Below, piece by piece: positions 36,313 to 45,134 of a DNA stretch of 64,000 nt. The stretch is taken from positions 248,001 through 312,000 of the forward strand of contig NZ_LIVV01000007.1 of NCBI RefSeq assembly GCF_001905825.1, written 5' to 3'. Every line of letters begins with the position of its first letter. Positions within the stretch are counted from its first letter, which is position 1. Both the position numbers and the translations under genes were made by a program. This DNA comes from Streptomyces sp. CB02009. GTDB lineage: Bacteria > Actinomycetota > Actinomycetes > Streptomycetales > Streptomycetaceae. The notes beneath the pieces were generated by a model. The model ran no database searches. It was not told the DNA's origin and saw nothing but the letters and a program-made list of their open reading frames with translations.

Positions 36313-36744
36313 TCAGTCGTCCTCGGCGAAGGTCCAGCCACGCATCGTGAACACGCCCTCGTCCGCCGCGCCCGCCGACCGGTAGGTCGCGAGCGCGGGA
36401 CCGTTGTCCGTGTCCACGCCCACCCACACACCCCGGCAACCCCGCCCCCGGGCCTCCGCGAGGAGTGCCTCGGCCAGCGCCCGCCCTACCCCGCGCCGAC
36501 GGTGGGCCTCGTCCACGGACAGCTCGTAGAGGCACATCTCCGCACCCTTGTCGGGGTGCAGCATCTCGATCCCGGAGACGAACCCGGCCGGGAAGCCGTC
36601 GGCGCCGTCATCGGCGTACGCGATCAGCATCAGATGGCCCGGTGCCGCCAGGAAGCGCTCCGCCCAGGCCTCCCGGGGTGGGTCGTCGTACAGGTGTCCC
36701 GCCGCCAGCAGCTCCGCCACCGTCGCCGCCCGCCGGATCTCCAT
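36313..36744 (-). CDS. GNAT-family N-acetyltransferase
   Basis: A 143-residue single GNAT domain. The acetyl-CoA pyrophosphate loop is RRRGVGRAL, preceded by the strand YELSVDEAHR; VGVDTDNGPALATYRSAGA is the C-terminal motif B. The layout resembles AAC(3)-I-type aminoglycoside acetyltransferases, but that does not prove substrate. AGGGAGA precedes ATG 36744. Confidence 0.82.
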   Translation of the reverse strand: MEIRRAATVAELLAAGHLYDDPPREAWAERFLAAPGHLMLIAYADDGADGFPAGFVSGIEMLHPDKGAEMCLYELSVDEAHRRRGVGRALAEALLAEARGRGCRGVWVGVDTDNGPALATYRSAGAADEGVFTMRGWTFAEDD

Positions 36745-36878
36745 GCCGTCTCCCTGTGCTCGGGTGTCCGCGTACCGCGCCTGCTGTACGCGGACCGTAC
36801 TGCGTACGACCGGAGGAGGTGCGGCACTTCCGTCTCCGGGCAGCCGTGGCGCACCGGCCGCCCGCTTAGGCTCGAACC

Positions 36879-39641
36879 ATGCGACTCCGACTTCCCCGGT
36901 GGGCCGCGGTCACCGCCGTCCTCGCCGTCCTCGCGGGTGCCGGCACCTGGACCGCCGTCGCCTCGGACGATCCGCCGCCCGTACACCGGGCGGACCGGAT
37001 GCTCGATCTCGACGGCGCCCGTGTCGACACCTCCTACTTCACCGGCGACGCCGACGGACGCCGGCCGGCCGTCCTCCTCGGCCACGGCTTCGGCGGCTCC
37101 AAGGACGACGTCCGCGCCCAGGCCGAGCAGCTGGCCAGGGACGGCTACGCCGTCCTCACCTGGTCCGCGCGCGGCTTCGGCGTCTCCACCGGCGAGATCG
37201 GGCTCAACGACCCCGACCACGAGGTCGAGGACGCCCGGAAGCTGATCGACTGGCTCGCCGCCCGGCCCGAGGTCCTCCTCGACAAGCCGGGCGATCCGCG
37301 CGTCGGCGTCACCGGCGCCTCCTACGGCGGCGCGATCTCGCTGCTCGCCGCCGGACACGACAACCGCGTCGACGCCATCGCCCCGCAGATCACCTACTGG
37401 AACCTCTCCGACGCCCTCTTCCCGGACGGCGTCTTCAAGAAGCTCTGGGCCGGGATCTTCTTCTCCGCGGGGAACCAGCCCGGAACCCCGGCCGGGGTCG
37501 CACCGGGGGAGGTCCCTCCGGGGCAGCCCACGGGCGGGAACCCCACCCCGGGGAGGGCCTCAGGGGAGAAGGGCTCCGCGGACAAGGCCCCCGCGGCCGA
37601 GGGGGCGGCGGGGAAGCCGGCCGGCTGCGGCCGGTTCACCCCCGAGCTCTGCGCCCTCTACGAGCGCGTCGCCGTCGCGGGGAAGCCCGACGCCGCCGCC
37701 CGGGCCCTCCTCGAAGCCCGCAGCCCCTCCGCCGTCGGCTCCCGGATCAAGGTGCCCGCGCTGCTCGTCCAGGGACAGACCGACTCGCTCTTCACCCTGG
37801 CCCAGTCCGACGCCATGGCCCGCACCCTCACCGCCAACGGCGCCCCCGTCGCCGTCGACTGGATCTCCGGCGGCCACGACGGCGGCGACCGCGAGACCGA
37901 ACGCGTTGAGCGACGGATCAGCACCTGGTTCGACCGCTACCTGAAGAAGGACACCTCCGTCGACACCGGCCCCGCCTTCCGCGTCAGCCGTACCGGCGGT
38001 GTCGACTCCACCGACGGGCAGGCCACCCTGCGCGCCGCGACCGCCGACCGCTACCCGGGTCTCACCGCCGGTGCCACGGGCATCCCGCTCGCCGGACCGG
38101 CGCAGACCTTCGCGAACCCCGCCGGCGCCGCACCGCCCGCCGTCTCCGCCGTCCCCGGCCTCGGCGGCGGAGTCGCCGGACTCTCCTCCCTCGGCGTCGG
38201 CCTCTCCCTCGACTTCCCCGGCCAGCACGCCCGGTTCGACGCGAAGCCGCAGGACGAGCCGCTCCGGATCACCGGCACCCCGACCGTCCGCGTCAAGGTC
38301 ACCTCCACCGCCACCGACGGTTCCGCCGTCCTCTTCGCCAAGGTGTACGACGTCGGGCCCGACGGCCGGCAGCAGGTGCTGCCCGCCCAGCTCGTCGCCC
38401 CCGTCCGCGTCGACGGCGCCCGGGCCGGCAGGAGCGTCACGCTGACCCTGCCCGCGATCGACCACGAGGTGGAGGCCGGACACCGGCTCCGGCTCGTCGT
38501 CGCCGCCACCGACCTCGGCTACGCCTCCCCGGCCGTCCCCGCCGACTACACCGTCGCCGTCGAGGGCCCGCTCACCGTCCCCACCGGCCCCGGCCTCGAC
38601 ACCCAGGCCGCCGCCCTGCCCTGGTGGGTCTGGGGCCTGCCGCTCCTCGGCCTCGCCGGCGCCGCCGCGCTGCTGCTCACCGCCCGCCGCCGCACCGCCG
38701 CCCCCGCGCCCGACCCCGCACTGGCCGCCGTACCGCTCCAGATCACCGGGCTCTCCAAGAAGTACAAGGGAGGCGACCGGTACAGCGTCAAGGACCTCGG
38801 CTTCCGCGTCGAGCAGGGCCAGGTCCTCGGCCTCCTCGGGCCCAACGGCGCCGGAAAGACGACCACCCTGCGGATGCTGATGGGCCTGATCACCCCCGAC
38901 GAGGGCGAGATCCGGGTCTTCGGCCAGGCCATCCGGCCCGGCGCGCCGGTCCTCTCCCGCGTCGGCTCCTTCGTCGAGGGCGCCGGCTTCCTGCCGCACC
39001 TCAACGGCCGGGAGAACCTGGACCTGTACTGGAAGGCCACCGGCCGTCCCGCCGAGGACGCCCATGTCGACGAGGCCCTGCGCATCGCCAACCTGGGCAA
39101 CGCCCTCGACCGGGCCGTCCGCACCTACTCGCAGGGCATGCGGCAGCGCCTCGCCCTCGCCCAGGCCATGCTCGGCCTGCCGGACCTGCTGATCCTCGAC
39201 GAGCCCACCAACGGACTCGACCCGCCGCAGATCCGCGAGATGCGCGAGGTGATGATCCGGTACGCGGCCGGCGGCCGTACCGTCATCGTCTCCAGCCACC
39301 TCCTCGCCGAGGTCGAGCAGTCCTGCACCCATCTCGTCGTGATGGACCGCGGGCAGCTCGTGCAGGCCGGACCGGTCGCCGAGATCACCGGCTCCGGCGA
39401 CACCCTGCTCGTCACCCTCGCGGAGGCCGTCCCCGACGCGCTCGTCGAGAAGGTCGGCGCCCTCCCGGGCGTCGCCGCGGCGACCCGGACCGACGGCGGC
39501 ATCCTCGTCCGCCTCGACACCCTCGACCCGACCGCCCTCATCGGCGCACTCGTCGACCTGGACGTGCCGCTGACCGGCGTCGGACCGCACCGGCGCCTCG
39601 AGGACGCGTTCCTGACCCTGATCGGAGGAGGAGCCGCATGA
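36879..39641 (+). CDS. Fusion protein: extracytoplasmic alpha/beta hydrolase (X-Pro dipeptidyl-peptidase-like) plus ABC ATPase
   Basis: One 920-residue frame joins two machines. Residues 1-28 are a signal or anchor. Residues 40-400 are an alpha/beta hydrolase of the CocE/X-Pro peptidase kind: nucleophile GASYGG (Ser148), Asp in VQGQTDSLF and His in SGGHDGGD. A Pro/Gly/Lys-rich insert (about 205-247) interrupts it. Residues 400-570 form the C-terminal jelly-roll of that family. A membrane helix follows at about 580-603 (WWVWGLPLLGLAGAAALLL then RRR). Residues 620-915 are an ABC ATPase: Walker A GPNGAGKTTT (near 654), signature YSQGMRQ, Walker B LLILDEPTNGLD. Predicted topology puts the hydrolase outside and the ATPase inside. 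The permease gene overlaps by ATGA. Continuity is not a frameshift artefact: codon bias is uniform throughout. Confidence 0.9.
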   Translation: MRLRLPRWAAVTAVLAVLAGAGTWTAVASDDPPPVHRADRMLDLDGARVDTSYFTGDADGRRPAVLLGHGFGGSKDDVRAQAEQLARDGYAVLTWSARGFGVSTGEIGLNDPDHEVEDARKLIDWLAARPEVLLDKPGDPRVGVTGASYGGAISLLAAGHDNRVDAIAPQITYWNLSDALFPDGVFKKLWAGIFFSAGNQPGTPAGVAPGEVPPGQPTGGNPTPGRASGEKGSADKAPAAEGAAGKPAGCGRFTPELCALYERVAVAGKPDAAARALLEARSPSAVGSRIKVPALLVQGQTDSLFTLAQSDAMARTLTANGAPVAVDWISGGHDGGDRETERVERRISTWFDRYLKKDTSVDTGPAFRVSRTGGVDSTDGQATLRAATADRYPGLTAGATGIPLAGPAQTFANPAGAAPPAVSAVPGLGGGVAGLSSLGVGLSLDFPGQHARFDAKPQDEPLRITGTPTVRVKVTSTATDGSAVLFAKVYDVGPDGRQQVLPAQLVAPVRVDGARAGRSVTLTLPAIDHEVEAGHRLRLVVAATDLGYASPAVPADYTVAVEGPLTVPTGPGLDTQAAALPWWVWGLPLLGLAGAAALLLTARRRTAAPAPDPALAAVPLQITGLSKKYKGGDRYSVKDLGFRVEQGQVLGLLGPNGAGKTTTLRMLMGLITPDEGEIRVFGQAIRPGAPVLSRVGSFVEGAGFLPHLNGRENLDLYWKATGRPAEDAHVDEALRIANLGNALDRAVRTYSQGMRQRLALAQAMLGLPDLLILDEPTNGLDPPQIREMREVMIRYAAGGRTVIVSSHLLAEVEQSCTHLVVMDRGQLVQAGPVAEITGSGDTLLVTLAEAVPDALVEKVGALPGVAAATRTDGGILVRLDTLDPTALIGALVDLDVPLTGVGPHRRLEDAFLTLIGGGAA

Positions 39642-40534
39642 GCCCGCTGCCCGCCACCCCCACGGCTCCCGCCGCCCCCGCCGCACCGGTGGACGCCGCC
39701 CCCGGCTACCGCCCCGGACGCACCCTGCCGCTGCGCGTCGAGGCCCTGCGCCAGTGGAAGCGCCGCCGCACCATGATCATGGGCGGCATCCTGGTCGCCC
39801 TGCCGTTCGTCCTGCTGATCGCCTTCGCGATCGGCGGCGACCAGGACCGCGGCGGCAGCGGCCGCATCACCCTGATGGACACGGCGACCGCCTCCGGCGC
39901 CAACTTCGCGGCGACCAGCCTCTTCGTCTCGGCCGGATTCCTCCTCGTCATCCCCGTGGCGCTGTTCTGCGGGGACACCGTCGCCTCCGAGGCGAGCTGG
40001 TCCTCCCTGCGCTACCTCCTGGCCGCGCCCGTGCCCCGGTCCCGGCTCCTGGCCTCCAAGCTGACGGTCGCCCTCGCCTACAGCGCGGCCGCGATGGTCC
40101 TGCTGCCGCTCGTCGCCCTGGCCGTGGGCACCGTCGCCTACGGCTGGGGGCCGCTCCAGCTGCCCACCGGCGGCGCGGTGCCCGCCGGGGACGCGGTGCT
40201 CCGCATCGGTATCGCCGTCGCCTTCGTCTTCGCCTCCCAACTGGTCACCGCAGGCCTCGCCTTCTGGCTCTCCACCCGCACCGACGCACCGCTCGGCGCG
40301 GTCGGCGGAGCCGTCGGTCTGACGATCGTCGGCAACGTCCTGGACGCCGTCACGGCGCTCGGCGACTGGCGCGACTACCTGCCCGCCCACTGGCAGTTCG
40401 CCTGGATCGACGCGCTCCAGCCGCAGCTGGAGTGGGGCGGCATGGTGAAGGGCACGGCGATCTCGCTGACGTACGCCCTCGTCCTCTTCGCGCTGGCCTT
40501 CCGCGGCTTCGCCCGCAAGGACATCGTGTCGTAG
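39638..40534 (+). CDS. ABC-2-type permease partner of the hydrolase-ATPase fusion
   Basis: ATG 39638 overlaps the previous stop; GGAGGAG precedes it. The 298-residue protein has a Pro/Ala-rich N-terminus and six predicted helices (for example IMGGILVALPFVLLIAF and FVSAGFLLVIPVALF). SSLRYLLAAPVPRSRLLASK is the coupling segment usual in ABC-2 exporter permeases. With the fused ATPase it should form an exporter; the substrate is unknown. Confidence 0.9.
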   Translation: MSPLPATPTAPAAPAAPVDAAPGYRPGRTLPLRVEALRQWKRRRTMIMGGILVALPFVLLIAFAIGGDQDRGGSGRITLMDTATASGANFAATSLFVSAGFLLVIPVALFCGDTVASEASWSSLRYLLAAPVPRSRLLASKLTVALAYSAAAMVLLPLVALAVGTVAYGWGPLQLPTGGAVPAGDAVLRIGIAVAFVFASQLVTAGLAFWLSTRTDAPLGAVGGAVGLTIVGNVLDAVTALGDWRDYLPAHWQFAWIDALQPQLEWGGMVKGTAISLTYALVLFALAFRGFARKDIVS

Positions 40535-40588
40535 GCGCTGTCTCGGGCCCCGAACGGCGATTCCGGCCGGGGCCCCGGGGTCTTCTGC

Positions 40589-41347
40589 TCACAGCCACCC
40601 CCTTCGAGCCGCTTCCGCGCCCGCGCGGAAGCGGCTCGTCGTGCCGAGGGCGGCCATCAGCTCGCCCACCCGCCGGCTGTACGTCCGCGCGGACATGCCG
40701 AGCCGGGCCGCCGCCGTCTCGTCCGTGACCCCCGACAGCAGGGCGTCGAGCACCGGGCGCAGCTGCGGCGGCAGATCATCGGACGGCGGCCGCGGGGCCG
40801 GCGGGGCGTACGTCAGCTCCTCGGCCGTCGCCCAGCAGGCGTGATGCGCCCGGGCGAGGGCCTGCACCACCACCGGGTCGCGGATCAGCAGCAGCCCGTT
40901 GTAGAGCAGTTCCAGGTCGAGCGGGACCGCGGCCACCGTGCGGTCGACGACGATCATCTTGAACGGGATGGCCTCCGCGAGCCGGGCCCGGCCGGGAATC
41001 CGGAGGCCGCCCTCCAGGAGCGGCAGCGCGTGCCGCGGCACGATCCGCCGGACCTCGACGGCCCGCTCCGCCGCCGCCCGCATGCAGGCCTCCGCCAGCT
41101 CCAGGAACGGCTCGGGGATCGCGCAGCCCGCCGACGCCACCGGGTCGTCGAAGGTCAGCAACTCGTACCGCGTGGAAGCGGCCAGCCCGGCGAGCGCCGC
41201 GCTGATGCGCCGCGCACCCCGGACCGGGCGCCCCGCGGGCCGCTGTCCCTCGGTCGCGGCCCGGTTCATCGCCGAACGGGCGAGCATCACGGAGCCCGCG
41301 CTCTCTGCCACCGCTGACCACCCCCGCCCGATCGATGTCCACTCCAT
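40589..41347 (-). CDS. LuxR-type helix-turn-helix regulator
   Basis: A 252-residue regulator if the ATG at 41347 is used; no clear ribosome-binding site supports it and later starts are possible. The C-terminal 60 residues form a LuxR/GerE-like helix-turn-helix (ALLSGVTDETAAARLGMSAR then TYSRRVGELMAALG). The upstream part (about 60-170) resembles the phospholipase-D-like/TrmB sensor domain of streptomycete LuxR proteins. Its target is not evident. It is divergent from the VWA lipoprotein gene and converges with the ABC genes. Confidence 0.8.
   Translation of the reverse strand: MEWTSIGRGWSAVAESAGSVMLARSAMNRAATEGQRPAGRPVRGARRISAALAGLAASTRYELLTFDDPVASAGCAIPEPFLELAEACMRAAAERAVEVRRIVPRHALPLLEGGLRIPGRARLAEAIPFKMIVVDRTVAAVPLDLELLYNGLLLIRDPVVVQALARAHHACWATAEELTYAPPAPRPPSDDLPPQLRPVLDALLSGVTDETAAARLGMSARTYSRRVGELMAALGTTSRFRAGAEAARRGWL
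40605..40638 (+). terminator. Hairpin terminator for the ABC genes, inside the end of the LuxR-type gene
   Basis: Perfect 15-bp stem (CGAGCCGCTTCCGCG and its complement at 40624-40638) with a 4-base loop. It lies 70 bases after the permease stop but within the last codons of the convergent regulator gene. Confidence 0.7.
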
Positions 41348-41527
41348 GTACGCATGTGACTGCACACGGTGACAACCCCTGTTGAGAAGGATGGCGAATC
41401 CATGCCACACGTCGTCCGATCCGATCGCCGTTGCCGCATCGAGATCCATCCGCAACCCCTTCGACTGCTCCCGGCGGGCCCTTCGTTCGTCACATTCACA
41501 AGTGGCTTACCAAGAGGGGGAGATGAC

Positions 41528-43138
41528 ATGGCACGACAGGACAAGGCGGCGGCCGGACGCCGCCGGGCCCGGTTCTCGGCCACCGTCGCGGCTCTGCTGG
41601 CGGCCGGACTGGCCGTCGGGGGCTGCGGCGCCGGCGGCGAGCGGAGCAGCGCCGACCGGGCGAAGGGCGGGGACGGCCGGACCGCCCCGGCCGTCCCTGA
41701 CGGGGGAGCGGGCACCGTGGCGCCCGAGGACGCCGACGGCGCGGCGCGGGACCGGCAGCCGTCCGCCCGGCCCGCCCCCGACTACCTCTCCACGTTCGCC
41801 CTGGACGTGGACACCGCCTCGTACGGCTACGCACGCCGGACCCTCTCCGAGGGGCGGCTGCCCGACCCGGCGACCGTGCGCCCCGAGGAGTTCGTCAACA
41901 GCTTCCGCCCCGACTACCCGCGTCCGGAGGACAACGGCTTCAGCGTGACCCTCGACGGGGCCCGCGCCGGGCAGGACGGCTGGTCCCTGGTCCGGGTCGG
42001 CCTCGCCACGCGCGCGGCGGACCGGAGCGGCGAACGCCCGCCCGCCGCCCTCACGTTCGTCGTCGACGTCTCCGGATCGATGGCCGAGCCCGGCCGGCTC
42101 GACCTGGTCAAGGAGTCCCTCGGGCTCCTCGCCGACGAGCTGCGCGACGACGACTCGATCGGCCTCGTCACCTTCAGCGACCAGGCCGAGACCCGGCTGC
42201 CGCTGACCCGGGTGGGCGACGCCCGCGGCCGTATCCGCGAGGTCGTGGACTCCCTCGCGACGAGCTCCTCGACCAATGTCGAGGCCGGTGTCCGCACCGG
42301 CTACGACGTGGCCGTCGAGGGCCACCGCGAGGGCGCCACCAACCGGGTCGTGCTGCTCTCCGACGCGCTCGCCAACACCGGTGCCACCGGGGCCGGGACG
42401 ATCCTGGAGCGCATCGACGCGGAGCGGAAGCGGTACGGGATCACCCTCTTCGGCGTCGGCGTGGGCAGCGACTACGGCGACGCGTTCATGGAGCAGCTCG
42501 CCGACCGGGGCGACGGCCAGACCACGTACGTCTCCACCTCCGCGCAGGCCCGCAAGGTCTTCGTGGACCAGCTGCCCGCCCATGTCGAACTGCGGGCGCG
42601 GGACGCCAAGGCGCAGGTCTCCTTCGACCGTCGGACCGTCGAGAGGTTCCGGTTGATCGGCTACGAGAACCGCGAGGTCGCCGACGAGGACTTCCGGAAC
42701 GACCGGGTCGACGGCGGCGAGGTCGGAGCCGGTCACACGGTCACCGCGCTGTACGCGGTCAGGACCAGGTCCGGGGCGACCGGCCCGGTGGCCACCGCCA
42801 CCGTCCGCTGGCTCGACCCGGCCACGCGCGCGCCCCACGAGCGTTCCGGCTCGGTCGGCACGGCCGCCCTCTCCGGTGACGTCTGGGGCGGCGGTCACGA
42901 CAGCCTGCAACTGACGGCGATCACCGCCTACTTCGCGGACGCCCTGCGGGGCGGGGACCTGCCGGGCGCGCCGGGTCTCCCGGTGCTCGCGGAGCGCGCC
43001 GAGTCGATCGCCGGCCGCTCGGGCTCGGCGGTGGTGCGGGAGCTGGCCGAGGCCGTACGGCAGGCCGACCGGCTCCGTGGGCCGGTCGAAGAGCCCACGG
43101 GCGAGGGCGAGTTGAAATCCGGTGATCCGTACAGCTGA
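41528..43138 (+). CDS. VWA-domain lipoprotein (YfbK-like, DUF3520 C-terminus)
   Basis: Start at ATG 41528 after GGGGAG; 536 residues. The N-terminus is a lipoprotein signal with Cys after LAVGG (near residue 36), followed by a disordered Gly/Asp/Arg linker. A VWF N-terminal segment (STFALDVDTASYGYARRTL) leads into the A domain with MIDAS motif DVSGS (Asp180, Ser182, Ser184). The C-terminal part fits DUF3520. It is anchored outside the membrane and probably binds a partner through a metal ion. Function is not known; YfbK-type proteins are widespread. Confidence 0.88.
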   Translation: MARQDKAAAGRRRARFSATVAALLAAGLAVGGCGAGGERSSADRAKGGDGRTAPAVPDGGAGTVAPEDADGAARDRQPSARPAPDYLSTFALDVDTASYGYARRTLSEGRLPDPATVRPEEFVNSFRPDYPRPEDNGFSVTLDGARAGQDGWSLVRVGLATRAADRSGERPPAALTFVVDVSGSMAEPGRLDLVKESLGLLADELRDDDSIGLVTFSDQAETRLPLTRVGDARGRIREVVDSLATSSSTNVEAGVRTGYDVAVEGHREGATNRVVLLSDALANTGATGAGTILERIDAERKRYGITLFGVGVGSDYGDAFMEQLADRGDGQTTYVSTSAQARKVFVDQLPAHVELRARDAKAQVSFDRRTVERFRLIGYENREVADEDFRNDRVDGGEVGAGHTVTALYAVRTRSGATGPVATATVRWLDPATRAPHERSGSVGTAALSGDVWGGGHDSLQLTAITAYFADALRGGDLPGAPGLPVLAERAESIAGRSGSAVVRELAEAVRQADRLRGPVEEPTGEGELKSGDPYS

Positions 43139-43171
43139 CGTGGTGGGCGGGCAGCGGGTGAGAATGGCCGC

Positions 43172-43639
43172 ATGGCTTCCCTGCTGCTCGCCCTCGCCAT
43201 CGGATCGACCGGCCTGTACGCCGGTTTCATGCTGATCTTCCAGACCGGGATCATGCCCGCGCTCGCCCGTCTGGCGGACGCCGAGTTCGTCACCGCGATG
43301 CGCCGGATCAACGAAGCCGTCCCGAGGGCCGCGTTCCTGATCGTCTTCCTCGGAGTGCTCGCCTTCCCCGTCGCCGCGTTCCTCGTCCCCGTCGACGGCC
43401 GCACGGACACCCAGAGGTGGCTGGTGCTCGCGGGGCTGGTGTGCGCGGTCCTCAACCACGTGGTCACCGTCGCCGGCAACGTCCCGCTCAACAACGCGCT
43501 GGCCGCGTCGGAGGCGACGGGTGACGAGCCGTCGGCCGTCCGGGCCGCCTTCGAGAAGCGCTGGAACGGCTTCCACCGCGTCCGTACCCTGCTGATCGTC
43601 GTCGCGTTCGGCCTGCTGACCGCCGCCGCCGTCGTCTAG
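43172..43639 (+). CDS. DUF1772 (anthrone oxygenase-like) membrane protein
   Basis: A 155-residue protein with four helices and the DUF1772 pattern: TGLYAGFMLIFQTGIMPAL at the start, NVPLNNALAA in the middle and FEKRWNGFHRVRTLL before the last helix. The family contains anthrone oxygenases and uncharacterised membrane proteins. It follows the VWA gene by 33 bases and may be cotranscribed. Confidence 0.82.
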   Translation: MASLLLALAIGSTGLYAGFMLIFQTGIMPALARLADAEFVTAMRRINEAVPRAAFLIVFLGVLAFPVAAFLVPVDGRTDTQRWLVLAGLVCAVLNHVVTVAGNVPLNNALAASEATGDEPSAVRAAFEKRWNGFHRVRTLLIVVAFGLLTAAAVV

Positions 43640-43677
43640 GGCGGGTCCGTTCCGCGCCTTTCCGTCCCTTCCACCTC

Positions 43678-43706
43678 CGGCCCGTCGGGCATGCCCCGGC
43701 GGGCCG
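43678..43706 (+). terminator. Hairpin terminator after the DUF1772 gene
   Basis: A continuous 12-bp stem including one G-U pair (CGGCCCGTCGGG with CCCGGCGGGCCG) and the loop CATGC, 38 bases after the stop. Confidence 0.75.
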
Positions 43707-43895
43707 TTCGGCCGCCCGCCCCCGGATGCCGCCGGCCGCGGAACCGTACCCCCTGGACGGTTTCTGGCGTGATCTCGTGCGTGTCGGCCTCTTCGCACTC
43801 CACGAAGATCCCGCGAAAGCGTACCTACGAGTCCGGAAACAGTCTTCGGGCATGTGTTGGTCTGCGCCAGTGACGAAAATCTTACGTCCTTATAG

Positions 43896-43920
43896 CCCCC
43901 CAAAGGGGGTGAATCACCCC
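43896..43920 (+). promoter_or_regulatory. Two overlapping inverted repeats in the SARP leader region
   Basis: CCCCCC-AAA-GGGGG (43896-43909) and GGGGTGA-A-TCACCCC (43906-43920) share the same G-run, so only one can pair at a time. They lie in the 400-base gap before the SARP gene, in a stretch far AT-richer than its flanks. The same gap has TTGACA at 43960 with TCTAAT 17 bases on, a plausible promoter about 50 bases before the SARP start. The palindromes therefore lie upstream of that promoter and could be operator sites. Confidence 0.5.
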
Positions 43921-44039
43921 GATATCCCGGGTTGGGTTTCCATACCCTCCGGTTTCTTATTGACATGCCTACGGGGGTCTTTTCTAATCATCGAGAGTCA
44001 TCCCGCGCGCTGACACCGCACAGGCATGGAGGGGGCAAG

Positions 44040-44921
44040 GTGGACGTCCGGATTCTGGGGGGACTGTCGGTACGTGAGCACGGGGTGTCGATCACGCCGA
44101 CAGCCGCCGCGCCCCGGCAGCTCCTCGCCCTGCTCACGGCCAGCGCCGACCAGGTCGTCCCGGTGACGGTGCTCACCGAGGAACTGTGGCCGTCCGGCGC
44201 ACCCCGCGGCGCACGCGCCGAACTCCAGGCCCACATAGCCGAGTTGCGCACCCTCATCACGGGTGCGCTGCGCGACGCCCCCTCGGCGGAGCCCGGGCCC
44301 GGCTGGTCCGACCGGCGCACCGCCGACGCGATCCTCGTCTCCCAGCCCGGCGGCTACCGGCTCGACACCGGCGGCGGCACCAACGACGTCCGGCAGTTCG
44401 AGCGCGCGGCCGGCGCCGGATACCGCGCCATGGAGGCCGGCGACCTCGACCGCGCCGCGCTCCGCCTCGGCGAGGCCCTCGCCCTGTGGCGCGGCGAACC
44501 CTACGCGGGCGTCGCCGCGGGGCCCCGCCTCCGCCGCGAGGTCGAGCGCCTCGAAACCTCCCGGCTGAGCGTCCTCGACCAGTGGGTGGAAGCCCAGTTG
44601 GGCCTCGGCCGGCACGCCGAACTCGTCCCCGAACTCTCCGGACTCGTCGCCCGCTACCGCACCAACGAGCCCCTCCACGCCCACTACATGGTGGCCCTGC
44701 TGCGCTGCGGCCAGCACGACGAGGCCCTCACCGTGTACGAGCGGCTCCGCGCGGCCCTCAAGGGGGAGAGCGGCATGGAGCCCTCGGCACGGCTGCGCCG
44801 ACTCCAGCGCTCGGTCCTCGCCGTACGGACCACCGAGGTCCGCCCGCTCTACGCGCCGCGCGTCCCGGCCCAGTTCAGCTCCCCGCGGGCCCGCCTCGTC
44901 CCTGCGGGGTCCGTGGGCTGA
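44040..44921 (+). CDS. AfsR/SARP-family transcriptional activator
   Basis: GTG 44040 with GGAGGGGG upstream; 293 residues. It has an OmpR-type winged helix (about 1-95: VDVRILGGLSV at the start, TVLTEELWPSGAPRGA as the recognition area) and a bacterial transcriptional activation domain (about 120-265). It lacks the NTPase of large AfsR proteins. SARPs bind direct heptamer repeats and switch on antibiotic clusters, but no biosynthetic genes lie within this window. It is followed by a GAF/PucR-type regulator. Confidence 0.92.
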   Translation: MDVRILGGLSVREHGVSITPTAAAPRQLLALLTASADQVVPVTVLTEELWPSGAPRGARAELQAHIAELRTLITGALRDAPSAEPGPGWSDRRTADAILVSQPGGYRLDTGGGTNDVRQFERAAGAGYRAMEAGDLDRAALRLGEALALWRGEPYAGVAAGPRLRREVERLETSRLSVLDQWVEAQLGLGRHAELVPELSGLVARYRTNEPLHAHYMVALLRCGQHDEALTVYERLRAALKGESGMEPSARLRRLQRSVLAVRTTEVRPLYAPRVPAQFSSPRARLVPAGSVG

Positions 44922-45043
44922 CCTCCGACGCGGCCCGCGGCACGGCCGCCCGCTCGACATCACAGCCCCCCGAAGGCGGCCGGTCCGACCAGCCGGACGC
45001 CTCCCGGGGGCCTTCACCGGGAATGAAGTGCGGGAACTCACCG

Positions 45044-45076
45044 TTGACCGACTCCCGAAGCCGAATTAGTTTCGGC
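45044..45076 (+). promoter_or_regulatory. Promoter of the GAF/PucR-type regulator with overlapping inverted repeat
   Basis: TTGACC (45044-45049), a 17-base spacer and TAGTTT (45067-45072) match the vegetative consensus. GCCGAA-TTAGT-TTCGGC (45060-45076) overlaps the -10 box and could be an autoregulatory operator. The gene starts 58 bases farther on. Confidence 0.65.
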
Positions 45077-45134
45077 GAGCAGTACGGGTTTCCTCCCAGG
45101 TGCCCGATTTCGCTCGACTACGGGGGACGGGGCC

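Noticed and set aside
41369..41527. A longer N-terminus for the VWA lipoprotein
   Set aside because: The extra 53 residues would bury the lipoprotein signal; ATG 41528 has a good ribosome-binding site and gives a typical signal.
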